Shown here in pieces: positions 48,869-58,433 of a stretch of 64,000 bases of DNA. The stretch's first letter is position 1; every line of letters begins with the position of its first letter. The DNA comes from Polynucleobacter sp. AM-25C3 (GTDB lineage Bacteria > Pseudomonadota > Gammaproteobacteria > Burkholderiales > Burkholderiaceae): NCBI RefSeq assembly GCF_018882335.1, contig NZ_JACVOS010000009.1, forward strand, positions 1 through 64,000. Reading direction: 5' to 3'. The notes under the pieces are model-generated. The model was given only the letters and a program-made list of their open reading frames with translations. It was not told where the DNA came from and did no database searches. The position numbers and the translations under genes were made by a program.

Positions 48869-49744
48869 TTACGCCAATACGGCAGTCGCCTGCATCGTGA
48901 GCCATCCTTCATGATCCTCGGCCCAGATGGAAATTGTTTTTCCGGACGAGTCTTTCGCAAGATCAGGCTTAGCACTCACTTTGAAGATATTGATGTCAAA
49001 GGTGGGGCGAATGGCACGGAACTCAAAACTCTTGAGGGTGCAACCTGGAATGCTTTGACGTACCAGGTCTACCAATAAGGTAGCAATCAAAGGGCCGTGA
49101 ACAATCAAACCCGGATAGCCTTCAACCTCAGTAACATATTGGCGATCGTAATGAATGCGATGACCATTAAATGTCAGCGCTGAATAACGAAATAACAAAA
49201 CATCATCCGGCGTAATGGTCTTTGTCCACTTAGCATCCGTAGGTGCTGGCGTTGGCGCAACGGGTTTGTCGTCTGGGCCTGGAGCATCGCGGTAAACAAT
49301 ATCGTGCTCTTCAACGATCGCTAAGCCATGTTGATTGGAGATTTGATGTTTGACCAAGACAAAGATGAGGTCGCCAGTGCGGCCTGCTTTATGGGTAACG
49401 GATTCAATTTTGGAAACACGTTCAATTTGATCTCCCACCGACAATGGCGCTAACCACTGAACACGACTTCCGGCCCACATACGTCGTGGCAATGGTACGG
49501 GGGGTAAAAAGCCCCCACGCTTTGGATGTCCATCTGGACCAATTTCAGATTGAAGGGCGCAGGGCAAAAAATACAGCCAATGCCATAACTCTGGAAGAAA
49601 GGTTCCATCAGTGGGTGCAGGGTCAGGTCGATCTAGTGTTGCTGATAATGCCTTGACGGGTGCAGCAGTAACGATATCTTGAAGGGTCTCAGTTTTCCCG
49701 AGCCATTCTTGGAGATGGGTGATGGTTTGAGCTTCGATTCGCAT
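48869..49744 (-). CDS. FAS1-like / mesaconyl-CoA-hydratase-type dehydratase
   Basis: 291-aa double hot-dog protein. An N-terminal FAS1-like dehydratase half (PLPRRMWAGSRVQWLAPLSVGDQIERVSKI) and a C-terminal MaoC-like half (FRYSALTFNGHRIHYDRQYV, with catalytic D/H-type residues in the TFNGHRIHYD stretch) match mesaconyl-C4-CoA / itaconyl-CoA hydratase-like enzymes. It probably hydrates a branched C5-enoyl-CoA that the CitE-like lyase then cleaves. First gene of the operon; ATG 49744 is preferred to 49753. Confidence 0.82.
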   Translation of the reverse strand: MRIEAQTITHLQEWLGKTETLQDIVTAAPVKALSATLDRPDPAPTDGTFLPELWHWLYFLPCALQSEIGPDGHPKRGGFLPPVPLPRRMWAGSRVQWLAPLSVGDQIERVSKIESVTHKAGRTGDLIFVLVKHQISNQHGLAIVEEHDIVYRDAPGPDDKPVAPTPAPTDAKWTKTITPDDVLLFRYSALTFNGHRIHYDRQYVTEVEGYPGLIVHGPLIATLLVDLVRQSIPGCTLKSFEFRAIRPTFDINIFKVSAKPDLAKDSSGKTISIWAEDHEGWLTMQATAVLA

Positions 49745-49784
49745 AGCTTCCATTATGCCAATTTCATCCCAAAATAAAGCGTTG

Positions 49785-51113
49785 CTAGGTCAATAAACTA
49801 GCAACTAAATAACTCAGTAAACCTGCCAGAGCAGATCCAGTCAAAACGGAGAGCACCCCTTTTTGAAATTTAAAGAGGGCGAGGCCAGCAAACAGGCTGA
49901 TGGCGATAGAAATCCAGGAGATCGAGCCACCAAGACCATGTGGAAAGAAGACGTGATAAGCAAAGAAGAGGCCTAGGTTGGCAATGACGCCGACTACGGC
50001 TGCGGAGATGGCGGTTAGAGGTGCGGTAAAGCTCAGCTTGCCATGGGTAGACTCAATTAAAGGCCCGCCAACTAGCACCAAGAAGAAGGACGGTAGAAAA
50101 GTGAACCAGGTGGCAACGCAGGCGCCCAGCACCCCAAACCAAAATGGATTGGTATTACCAATGAGGTTTTGAATATGTCCAGCTAGGTAGCCAACAAAGG
50201 CTACTACCATGATGAGTGGTCCAGGGGTGGTTTCACCAAGTGCTAAACCATCTATCATTTGGCCAGCACTAAGCCAATGAAACTGATCGACCGCACCTTG
50301 GTAAACATAAGGTAGTACTGCATAGGCACCACCAAAAGTCAGAAATGCTGCCTTGGTAAAAAACCAAGCAATTTGTGGGTAGAGTGTTTTCCAGCCAAAA
50401 AGCAGGGCAAGAGCCAGAAATGGAATTAACCAGAGTGCTATAAAAACAGAACTCTGCTGCATCAATCTCTTAGAAGAAAACTTGGCATGGTCTGGAGTGG
50501 GGGTGTGATCGTCAATCAAGGCGGTGCCGTAATGTTTGTCCTTGCCATTGCCGTGCGATGGGGTTTGTTGAAAATATTCTGGATAGCGTTTACCGCCCCA
50601 TATGCCAATTAAGGCGGCGCATAAGACAATGATGGGGAAAGCAAGATTGAGGATGAAGATTGCCAGAAACGAGCCAAACGCAATCCATCTCAATACTTGA
50701 TTGTGGATGGTGCGTTTACCAATTCGGACGGCTGCATGTAAGACGATGGCGGTTACTGCGGGTTTGATGCCAAAGAAGATGGCGGCAATCCAAGGCACTT
50801 GTCCAAAGGTCATGTAAACCCAAGACAAGCCAATCAAAATAATGAGTGATGGCAGCACAAAGAGGGTGCCCGCGAGCACGCCGCCCCAAGTGCGATGCAT
50901 GAGCCAACCGATATAGGTCACTAGCTGCTGGGCTTCTGGCCCGGGGAGGAGCATGCAGTAGTTCAGTGCATGTAAAAAGCGCCGCTCAGAAATCCAGCGG
51001 CGCTTCTCAACAAGCTCTTGGTGAAGGACTGCAATTTGTCCTGCAGGCCCCCCAAAACTAATAAAGCCAAGCTTGGCCCAAAACTTCAGGGCCTCGCTAA
51101 GTGGAACACTCAA
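49785..51113 (-). CDS. chrA: Chromate-transporter family protein (long, duplicated form)
   Basis: 442 aa, two homologous halves with ~6 membrane segments each. FWAKLGFISFGGPAGQIAVLH and MLLPGPEAQQLVTYIGW mark the first half; KAAFLTFGGAYAVLPYV and GLALGETTPGPLIMVVAFVGYLAG the second. CHR proteins export chromate, but many have unknown natural substrates. The start is TTG at 51113 in TTGA, overlapping the fabI stop; no usable ATG lies nearby. Confidence 0.88.
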   Translation of the reverse strand: MSVPLSEALKFWAKLGFISFGGPAGQIAVLHQELVEKRRWISERRFLHALNYCMLLPGPEAQQLVTYIGWLMHRTWGGVLAGTLFVLPSLIILIGLSWVYMTFGQVPWIAAIFFGIKPAVTAIVLHAAVRIGKRTIHNQVLRWIAFGSFLAIFILNLAFPIIVLCAALIGIWGGKRYPEYFQQTPSHGNGKDKHYGTALIDDHTPTPDHAKFSSKRLMQQSSVFIALWLIPFLALALLFGWKTLYPQIAWFFTKAAFLTFGGAYAVLPYVYQGAVDQFHWLSAGQMIDGLALGETTPGPLIMVVAFVGYLAGHIQNLIGNTNPFWFGVLGACVATWFTFLPSFFLVLVGGPLIESTHGKLSFTAPLTAISAAVVGVIANLGLFFAYHVFFPHGLGGSISWISIAISLFAGLALFKFQKGVLSVLTGSALAGLLSYLVASLLT

Positions 51114-51895
51114 ACCTCTTCCATTCCGCCGACGACTTGACTAAAGCCGTTGTCGACGTAAATGATTTCAGCGGTAATGCCGTTTGCCAAATCAGATAAT
51201 AAGAAAGCAGCAGTATTGCCAACATCATCAATCGTCACATTGCGACGCATTGGGGCGGTTTGCTCAACTGCTTCCAAAATCTTGCCAAAGCCTTTAATGC
51301 CAGCAGCAGCCAAAGTTTTGATTGGGCCGGCAGAAATGCCGTTGGCGCGAATCCCTTTTGGTCCCACTGAGCCGGCGATATAACGCACTGAGGCTTCGAG
51401 TGAGGCCTTAGCCAGACCCATGGTGTTGTAGTTCGGCACGTTGCGCATGCTGCCTAAGTAAGTCAGCGTCAGCAGGGAAGATTTATCGCGCAACATTGGT
51501 AAAGCTTCTTTTGCCATTGCTGGGAAGCTGTAAGCAGAGATATCGTGGGCAATTTTGAAGCCTTCGCGAGAAAGGCCTTCTAAAAAGTCACCGGCAATGG
51601 CTTCGCGTGGTGCGAAACCGATTGCATGGACGAAACCATCAAACTGAGGCCAGGATTTTGCTAAATCCTTAAATAGGGCGGAAATTTGCTCATCACTACC
51701 AACATCACAGTCAAAAATCAGCTCGGTATTGAATTCTTTGGCGAAATCGACAATCCGGTCTTTAAAGCGCTCACCAACGTAGGTAAAGGCTAGTTCAGCC
51801 CCTTCGCGGTGACATGCCTTGGCAATACCATAGGCAATAGAGCGGTTAGAAAGAAGGCCGGTAATCAGAATTTTTTTGCCAGCGAGAAAGCCCAT
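51110..51895 (-). CDS. fabI: Enoyl-ACP reductase (NADH)
   Basis: 261-aa short-chain dehydrogenase that completes each fatty-acid elongation round. MGFLAGKKILITGLLSNRSIAYGIA is the FabI cofactor-binding start, and the catalytic Tyr/Lys lie in PNYNTMGLAKASLEA. AAGGAC precedes the ATG. Its stop overlaps the chrA start. Confidence 0.96.
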   Translation of the reverse strand: MGFLAGKKILITGLLSNRSIAYGIAKACHREGAELAFTYVGERFKDRIVDFAKEFNTELIFDCDVGSDEQISALFKDLAKSWPQFDGFVHAIGFAPREAIAGDFLEGLSREGFKIAHDISAYSFPAMAKEALPMLRDKSSLLTLTYLGSMRNVPNYNTMGLAKASLEASVRYIAGSVGPKGIRANGISAGPIKTLAAAGIKGFGKILEAVEQTAPMRRNVTIDDVGNTAAFLLSDLANGITAEIIYVDNGFSQVVGGMEEV

Positions 51896-51945
51896 GTTGT
51901 GTCCTTTGCTTCAAATGTGGTTTGCTATCTACAATTGTTGCATAT

Positions 51946-53817
51946 ATGCCCATGTTCCCCGCCATCCGCCAAATCCCCACTTTCCTGCTCTTAGCCATTC
52001 TGGCTGGGGTAGCGGTTGATTTGGCCTCTGCTGCTCAGGGGATTGCTCAGTACGGGAAGCCTAAATATGCAGACGGATTTAGCCATTTTGACTATGTCAA
52101 TCCGCAAGCTCCCAGGGGTGGAACATTAATTCTGCCTAATCCAGATCGCCGTACCAGCTTTGATAAATTCAACCCTTTTACCTTGCGGGGTGTCGCCGCC
52201 CCTGGTGTGGCTCAGTTGATGTTTGAGTCTTTAGCGGTTGGCAGTGCCGATGAGGTCTCTAGTGCCTATGGATTGATTGCAGAAGATATCCAAGTAGCAA
52301 CAGACAAGATGTCTGTCGTGTTTCGGATTCGTGCTGAGGCCAAGTTCTCAGACGGTAGCGCTATCTTGGCGGGTGATGTGAAACACAGCTTTGACACCTT
52401 GATGAGCTCACTGGCAAATCCGCAATTCAAAACCGTCTATGCCGATGTGAAGCAGGCAGTAGTCGTTTCTGATCGAGTAATCCGCTTTGACTTTAAGAAT
52501 CGCAATCCGGAGCTGCCAGTAATGGTGGGTACCTTGCCTGTGTTCTCGCGCAACTGGGGCAAGAAACCCGATGGCACGATGACCCCTTTCGATAAGCTCA
52601 CATTTGAATTGCCATTAGCTAGCGGCCCTTATGTGATTGAGTCTTACAAGGCGGGTAAGACCATGATCTTTAAGCGCAACCCAAACTACTGGGCTGACCA
52701 AGGCGGTAAGACTCTCAATGTTCGCGTCGGTTTTTATAACTTTGATCGCGTGAACTACAAACTTTATAGTGATGATGCAGTTCGCCTAGAAGCCTTTAAG
52801 GCAGGGGAGTTCGATGCTTTAGTGGAATACCGCGCTAAGAATTGGGCGAAGAGTTATGTGGGCCCTAGGTTTAATGATGGCACCCTAGAAAAGAAGGCGT
52901 TCTTAAATCACAATGGTGCAGGTATGCAAGGCTTTGCTATGAATGTGCGTCGACCGATTTTTCAAGATCCACGCGTACGTCAAGCTTTGGGTTATGCGCT
53001 CGACTTTGAGTGGCTCAATCGCCAACTCTTTTTTGAGCAATACAGTCGTATCAATAGCTATTTCACGAACAGTGATTTGAGTGCTAATTTCGATGGCTCA
53101 CGCAAGCCTACTGAAGCGGAATTGAAATTACTCAAACCGTTGAAGGCGCAATATCCAAAGTGGGTGCCTGATGCAGTCTTTGGCCCGATGCCTGCAGCAC
53201 CTTCCACTGTGTCGCCGGATAGCTTGCGTCAGAACCTTCGTAAAGCGCGTGACTTATTGGCGCAGGCTGGTTGGCAATACCGAGATGGCGCCCTACGTAA
53301 TATGCAGGGCGAGCCTTTCCGTTTTGAGATGGTCGAAGACGGTCCATTTTTCTTAAGAGTGATTTCATCCTACGTACGTAATTTAGAGAAGCTGGGTATT
53401 CAGGTGGATATTCGGACAAGTGATTTTGCTTTGCATCAGAAGCGCATGGACGAATATGACTTCGATATGACTACCATTCGTTTTCCGGATTCTCAAAGTC
53501 CTGGCAATGAGCTGTGGGATCGCTTTGGAAGTCAAGCCGCTAAAGAAAAGGGTTCTGACAATGTGATTGGGGTTCAGTCTCCGGTAGTTGATGCCTTGGT
53601 AGATGCTGTTGTTAAAGCCCAAACCCGTGAAGAATTGCGTGCTGCGACTAGGGCCTTAGATCGAGTGCTATGGAATAGTTATTACGTGATTCCCCAGTGG
53701 TACAACCCGACCCACCGAATCGCGTATCGTAAGGAGATGCGCTACCCAGAACCTCCTTTATATTACAGTGCTGAATCTTGGATTTTGCTCAATTGGTGGA
53801 AAGAAGGGGCGCGCTAA
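51946..53817 (+). CDS. yejA: Peptide ABC transporter binding protein YejA
   Basis: 623 aa, SBP family 5. Signal peptide (~FLLLAILAGVAVDLASAA), then KYADGFSHFDYVNPQAPRGGTL typical for YejA, the FKAGEFDALVEYRAKNWA region and the C-terminal VIPQWYNPTHRIAYR. Imports oligopeptides and, in enterobacteria, microcin C. ATG 51946 is taken; 51952 is also possible. TACAAT lies 8 nt upstream. The TAA and the yejB ATG share an A (TAATG). Confidence 0.93.
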   Translation: MPMFPAIRQIPTFLLLAILAGVAVDLASAAQGIAQYGKPKYADGFSHFDYVNPQAPRGGTLILPNPDRRTSFDKFNPFTLRGVAAPGVAQLMFESLAVGSADEVSSAYGLIAEDIQVATDKMSVVFRIRAEAKFSDGSAILAGDVKHSFDTLMSSLANPQFKTVYADVKQAVVVSDRVIRFDFKNRNPELPVMVGTLPVFSRNWGKKPDGTMTPFDKLTFELPLASGPYVIESYKAGKTMIFKRNPNYWADQGGKTLNVRVGFYNFDRVNYKLYSDDAVRLEAFKAGEFDALVEYRAKNWAKSYVGPRFNDGTLEKKAFLNHNGAGMQGFAMNVRRPIFQDPRVRQALGYALDFEWLNRQLFFEQYSRINSYFTNSDLSANFDGSRKPTEAELKLLKPLKAQYPKWVPDAVFGPMPAAPSTVSPDSLRQNLRKARDLLAQAGWQYRDGALRNMQGEPFRFEMVEDGPFFLRVISSYVRNLEKLGIQVDIRTSDFALHQKRMDEYDFDMTTIRFPDSQSPGNELWDRFGSQAAKEKGSDNVIGVQSPVVDALVDAVVKAQTREELRAATRALDRVLWNSYYVIPQWYNPTHRIAYRKEMRYPEPPLYYSAESWILLNWWKEGAR

Positions 53818-54893
53818 TGCAGGGGCAAATGTGGTCGTATATTTTCAAGCGCGTGCTTTTAATGATTCCTACTTTGCTAGGGGTGTTAACTCTCACTTTT
53901 GCAGTGGTGCAATTTGTGCCGGGTGGTCCGGTTGAGCAGTTGATACTGGAGCTAAAAGGTAAGGGTGATGCCGCTGTCAGTGGTGCGGAGTCTTCTGGTG
54001 GTGGCAGCAATTATCGCGGGCGTCAAGGAGTGGATGCAGAGCGTTTAGCCGAGGTCAAAGCCTTGTATGGTTTTGATAAGCCTCCAGTAGAACGCTATTT
54101 CATGATGCTTAAGCGTTTTGCGCAATTTGATTTGGGTGAGAGCTACTACCAGCACCAAAGTGTTTGGCAGTTGGTGATTTCAAAATTACCAGTGTCTATC
54201 AGTATTGGTCTATGGACCTTCTTCTTAACCTACTTAGTATCGATCCCCTTGGGCATTGCTAAGGCAGTCAGAGATGGTTCGCGCTTTGATGCTATTACCA
54301 GCACCATGATTTTGGTGGGTTATGCCATTCCTGGATTTGTCTTAGGTGTCTTGCTGTTGGTGATCTTTGGCGGCGGTAGTTTCTTGCAAATCTTTCCTCT
54401 TCGAGGGCTGACTTCGGATAACTGGAGCGAGCTGAGCATGATGGGTAAGGTGATGGATTATTTATGGCACCTCGTGTTGCCAATCACTGCATCTGTTTTG
54501 GGTAGTTTTGCCGTAATCACGATGCTCACCAAGAATTCATTCTTGGAAGAAATTCGTAAGCAGTATGTTTTGACGGCCAGAGCAAAAGGCCTCACAGAGA
54601 AGCAGGTTCTTTGGAAACACGTTTTCCGTAATGCCTTGCTGCCTTTGGTAACGGGCTTCCCGGCGGCATTTATTGGTGCCTTCTTTACCGGTTCACTCTT
54701 GATAGAAACCTTATTTTCTCTGGATGGACTCGGCTTACTCTCCTATGAATCAGTGATGCGCCGCGACTACCCAGTAGTTTTTGGAACGCTCTATCTATTT
54801 ACGCTGATTGGCTTGTTTACTAAGTTAATTTCTGACCTTTGTTATGTCTACATTGATCCGCGCATTCAGTTTGGTGCAGGGGGTGGGTCATGA
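53817..54893 (+). CDS. yejB: Peptide ABC transporter permease YejB
   Basis: 358 aa, about six membrane segments. IFKRVLLMIPTLLGVLTLTF starts TM1 and the EAA loop is near RKQYVLTARAKGLTEKQVLWKHVFRNALLP. The Gly/Ser-rich insertion after TM1 (SGAESSGGGSNYRGRQG) is typical of YejB. Starts at TAATG and ends in the yejE ATGA. Confidence 0.93.
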   Translation: MQGQMWSYIFKRVLLMIPTLLGVLTLTFAVVQFVPGGPVEQLILELKGKGDAAVSGAESSGGGSNYRGRQGVDAERLAEVKALYGFDKPPVERYFMMLKRFAQFDLGESYYQHQSVWQLVISKLPVSISIGLWTFFLTYLVSIPLGIAKAVRDGSRFDAITSTMILVGYAIPGFVLGVLLLVIFGGGSFLQIFPLRGLTSDNWSELSMMGKVMDYLWHLVLPITASVLGSFAVITMLTKNSFLEEIRKQYVLTARAKGLTEKQVLWKHVFRNALLPLVTGFPAAFIGAFFTGSLLIETLFSLDGLGLLSYESVMRRDYPVVFGTLYLFTLIGLFTKLISDLCYVYIDPRIQFGAGGGS

Positions 54894-55915
54894 GTCGCTG
54901 GTATCGCTTTAAAAACAGCCGCATGGGTTATGCCAGCCTCTGGATCTTCATGGTGTTGTTTGGCCTCTCCATGTGCGCTGAGTTTATTGCAAATGACAAG
55001 CCATTAATCGTGCGCTATCAAGGCAAGTTTTATTTCCCGATCGTAAAGACGCAACCAGAACGAGTCTTTGGTGGAGACTTTGCTACCCCAACCGATTTTT
55101 TAGACCCCGATATTCGGCACAATATTACGAGCGATGGCAATTGGGCGATTTATCCCCCTATCCCTTATAGCTATGAAACTCTGAATTACTTTTCAAAGGT
55201 GCCAAATCCCGCGCCACCATCTTTTGATAACTGGCTAGGTACCGATGATCGTGGGCGCGATGTCTTGTCACGTCTCATTTATGGATTCCGCTTATCGATT
55301 TTGTTTGGCTTGGCACTCACCATTGTGGGCGTGAGCGTGGGCATCATCACCGGCTCTTTAATGGGCTTTTTTGGTGGTAAGTTTGATCTCATCTCTCAGC
55401 GCTTAATTGAGATTTGGTCTGCTATGCCAGAGCTTTATTTGCTTATTATTTTTGCCTCTATCTTTAACCCCAGCATTTGGCTCCTCATTATTTTGTTGGC
55501 AGCTTTTGGTTGGATGGGTTTATCAGACTATGTGCGTGCAGAGTTCTTCCGTAATCGCGCTCTCGAGTATGTGCGCGCTGCAAGAGCTTTGGGATTAACC
55601 AATTTACAAATCATGCGTCGCCATATTCTTCCCAATAGCTTGACGCCAGTCATTACCTTTCTTCCCTTCAGAATGAGTGCGGCGATTTTGTCGCTGACGA
55701 GTTTGGATTTCTTGGGCCTAGGTGTTCCGCCTGGAACCCCTAGTCTTGGAGAGTTACTCTCGCAAGGCAAGAGCAATTTAGATGCGTGGTGGATTTCACT
55801 ATCGACCTTTGTGGTCTTGGTGGCGACTTTGCTCTTATTGACATTTATGGGTGAAGCTTTACGCGATGCCTTTGATTCTCGTAAGGCTAGCAATATGAGT
55901 GGAGGGCGCTCATGA
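54890..55915 (+). CDS. yejE: Peptide ABC transporter permease YejE
   Basis: 341 aa, DppC-like permease with six membrane segments. WLGTDDRGRDVLSRLIYGFRLS and the EAA loop RNRALEYVRAARALGLTNLQ are family marks. It overlaps both neighbours by 4 bp (ATGA), so subunits are made at matched levels. Confidence 0.93.
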   Translation: MSRWYRFKNSRMGYASLWIFMVLFGLSMCAEFIANDKPLIVRYQGKFYFPIVKTQPERVFGGDFATPTDFLDPDIRHNITSDGNWAIYPPIPYSYETLNYFSKVPNPAPPSFDNWLGTDDRGRDVLSRLIYGFRLSILFGLALTIVGVSVGIITGSLMGFFGGKFDLISQRLIEIWSAMPELYLLIIFASIFNPSIWLLIILLAAFGWMGLSDYVRAEFFRNRALEYVRAARALGLTNLQIMRRHILPNSLTPVITFLPFRMSAAILSLTSLDFLGLGVPPGTPSLGELLSQGKSNLDAWWISLSTFVVLVATLLLLTFMGEALRDAFDSRKASNMSGGRS

Positions 55916-57585
55916 GTAGTGCAACCAACTCAAACAAACCGGCCACCCCATTGCTGCGCTATGAAGACTTCTCCATTTCCTTTGGCTCTGGACGTCGTGA
56001 GAAATTTGCCGTTAGCCATCTTGATCTAGAGATTGGGGTAGGTGAACGGGTTGCTTTGGTAGGTGAGTCGGGTTCTGGAAAAACACTTACTGCACTTGCC
56101 CCGCTAAGGCTTGAGCCTGAAGGTGCTAAAACTTCTGGGCGGATTTTATGGAGTGGCAATCAAGCTAGCGCCACACCTGTCGATCTATTGACGCTGCCGA
56201 TACAAGATATTCGAGACATTCGTGGTCGTGAGATTGCGATGGTGTTTCAGGAGCCCATGACTGCGCTCAACCCTTTATTTACAGTAGGCAATCAAATCGT
56301 CGAGGCGGTGCAGGTATATCAACCTCTGATCTCTAAGGCAGACTGCATGTCTGCGGCGATTGATTTACTCAAAAAGACAGGTATTCCCGAGCCAGAAAAA
56401 CGCTTTCACTCTTACCCCCATCAATTGTCTGGCGGGCAACGTCAGCGAGCGATGATTGCGATGGCTTTGGCTTGCAAGCCAAGATTGCTGATTGCGGATG
56501 AGCCTACAACCGCGCTTGATGTGAGCTTGCGTTTGCAGATATTAGATTTACTTAAAGAATTGCAAGAAGAATCTAAAGATCATGGCGGTATGGCCATATT
56601 ACTCATTACGCATGATCTCAATTTGGTAAAGCACTTTGCTCAGAGGGTTGCCGTATTAAATCAAGGCAATCTCATGGAGGTGGGGTCGACCAAGCAAGTG
56701 TTTAATCATCCCGAGAATGCGTACACAAAAGCCCTGGTCAATAGCGAACCCGTGCGTGGCCTAGCACCGGTCATGCCTTTGGCGCCAGTGTTATTGAAGG
56801 TAGACAATTTATCGGTTTCTTACCCGGGCACAGAATCTGCTGCTTGGTTTAAAAAGCCTGCACGTAATCTGGTTTTACGTAAGGTTGGTTTTGAACTAAA
56901 GCAAGGTCAAACCATTGGCGTCATTGGTGAATCTGGCTCCGGCAAAACCACTTTAGGAATGGCCGTCTTAGGTTTGCTGGGGGACTCTTCTGCAGAAATT
57001 ACGGGCGATGTAGATGTGCTTGGTAATGATTGGCAAAAATTAAAACCTGCAGAACGTCGCGCAATGCGCTCAAGTTTGCAGGTGATTTTTCAAGATCCGT
57101 TTGGCTCACTTTCTCCGCGCATGAATGTGCTGCAAATTGTTTCGGAAGGGTTGGATGTTCACTTTCCTAAATTATCTATGGCAGAGCGTGAGTCCCGCGT
57201 TTTAGATATTTTGCGAGAAGTCGGCATTGATCGTTCCGCCCTCATGCGCTACCCCCATGAATTTTCTGGTGGCCAAAGGCAGCGTATTGCCATTGCCCGC
57301 GCCTTAATTTTGAAGCCACAGATTTTGGTGTTGGACGAGCCGACTTCGGCGCTGGACGTTTCAATTCAAAAACAAGTGCTCGCCCTGCTCACTGAGTTGC
57401 AGAAAAAATATAACCTGGCCTACTTGATGATTAGCCATGATTTGGCAGTTATTCGGGCAATGTCCCATGAGGTGATAGTGCTTAAAGCAGGTCGGGTAGT
57501 AGAGTTCGGTGATACGGAAACCCTCATCAAGCATCCTCGTCAAACCTATACCAAAGAGCTTTTTACGGCCGCTGAACTGACTTAG
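55912..57585 (+). CDS. yejF: Peptide ABC transporter dual ATPase YejF
   Basis: 557 aa with two complete nucleotide-binding domains: Walker A GESGSGKT at ~51 and ~339, signatures LSGGQRQRAMIAMAL and FSGGQRQRIAIARAL, Walker B LLIADEPTTALD and ILVLDEPTSALD. It drives the YejABE importer. Last gene of the operon. Confidence 0.94.
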   Translation: MSSATNSNKPATPLLRYEDFSISFGSGRREKFAVSHLDLEIGVGERVALVGESGSGKTLTALAPLRLEPEGAKTSGRILWSGNQASATPVDLLTLPIQDIRDIRGREIAMVFQEPMTALNPLFTVGNQIVEAVQVYQPLISKADCMSAAIDLLKKTGIPEPEKRFHSYPHQLSGGQRQRAMIAMALACKPRLLIADEPTTALDVSLRLQILDLLKELQEESKDHGGMAILLITHDLNLVKHFAQRVAVLNQGNLMEVGSTKQVFNHPENAYTKALVNSEPVRGLAPVMPLAPVLLKVDNLSVSYPGTESAAWFKKPARNLVLRKVGFELKQGQTIGVIGESGSGKTTLGMAVLGLLGDSSAEITGDVDVLGNDWQKLKPAERRAMRSSLQVIFQDPFGSLSPRMNVLQIVSEGLDVHFPKLSMAERESRVLDILREVGIDRSALMRYPHEFSGGQRQRIAIARALILKPQILVLDEPTSALDVSIQKQVLALLTELQKKYNLAYLMISHDLAVIRAMSHEVIVLKAGRVVEFGDTETLIKHPRQTYTKELFTAAELT

Positions 57586-57688
57586 AGTCTTTTAGAAATA
57601 GGCCCTATAAAGCGCTAAATTGGTGCATTCATGCCCAATAATGGTAAATATTGTATTGAAAACAATGAGTTAGCCCAAGGGCTAGCAT

Positions 57689-57717
57689 TTGGTTAAATGA
57701 TGCTTCTTTGTTAGAAT
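57689..57717 (+). promoter_or_regulatory. Promoter of the NlpC/P60-like gene
   Basis: TTGGTT (57689-57694), 17 bp, TAGAAT (57712-57717). The -10 ends 6 nt before the ATG at 57724, predicting a leaderless message. Confidence 0.65.
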
Positions 57718-57723
57718 GAATAG

Positions 57724-58407
57724 ATGTCCTTTCAAAAAGACCTCCTACTACGCGTAGTGAAGCAAATGCCAATGGCTACGCTGATTGCATTCGCAATCGT
57801 TGTGAATCCAGTAATGGCCTTAGATGCCGCTCCTGATTCTGCAAAAGAATCTTCTGCTGAAGTTCTCAAAGACGCTCCCAAAGAAAGCATGTTCCAAGCG
57901 GGCAGGTCTTACTTTGCCCGCGTATCGGATCGCTTGGCTGACTCCGTCACCGTTAAATCAGATGAGTTGATAAACCGCGCAATGGAAGTGATTGGCGTGC
58001 GATATCGCTGGGATGCGGAGTTGCCGCAATCGGGTTTAGACGGCAGTAGTTTTGTTGGTTATGTCTTTAAAGACAAGTTAGGTTTTTTATTGCCACGTAA
58101 ATCCACTCAAATGAGTCGTGTTGGCAAGCCTATTACTCGCGAAGAATTGCAGCCTGGTGATTTAGTGTTCTTCAACACCATGCGTTTAACTTTCTCCCAT
58201 GTCGGCATTTATGTCGGCGACAATAAATTTATTCACTCGCCATCTAAAGGCACCAGCGTGCGCGTAGATGATCTTGGTAGCCTCTACTGGGATAAGCGTT
58301 TTGATGGTGCGCGCCGTTTAGATGGTAGCGACAACTTGGGTGATGCAGAGCGTCAAGAGCTGTTGAATGAAGTGAATAAGTTGAAACGTAAGTCTCGTAA
58401 CCTTTAA
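57724..58407 (+). CDS. NlpC/P60-fold protein lacking the catalytic cysteine
   Basis: 227 aa. A signal peptide (~LIAFAIVVNPVMA|LDA) and a ~50-residue linker lead into an NlpC/P60 domain (~85-200). AMEVIGVRYRWDAELPQSGL and GDLVFFNTMRLTFSHVGIYVGDNKFIHSPSKG are canonical, with His159 and His171 kept. But the catalytic block that should read DCSGFV reads DGSSFV: Cys is Gly107 and the next Gly is Ser109. It therefore cannot act as a Cys peptidase; it may bind peptidoglycan or regulate another hydrolase. It lies between yejF and brnA. Confidence 0.88.
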   Translation: MSFQKDLLLRVVKQMPMATLIAFAIVVNPVMALDAAPDSAKESSAEVLKDAPKESMFQAGRSYFARVSDRLADSVTVKSDELINRAMEVIGVRYRWDAELPQSGLDGSSFVGYVFKDKLGFLLPRKSTQMSRVGKPITREELQPGDLVFFNTMRLTFSHVGIYVGDNKFIHSPSKGTSVRVDDLGSLYWDKRFDGARRLDGSDNLGDAERQELLNEVNKLKRKSRNL

Positions 58408-58433
58408 TCCCGGACTCCTAAATTTCCATTGAG

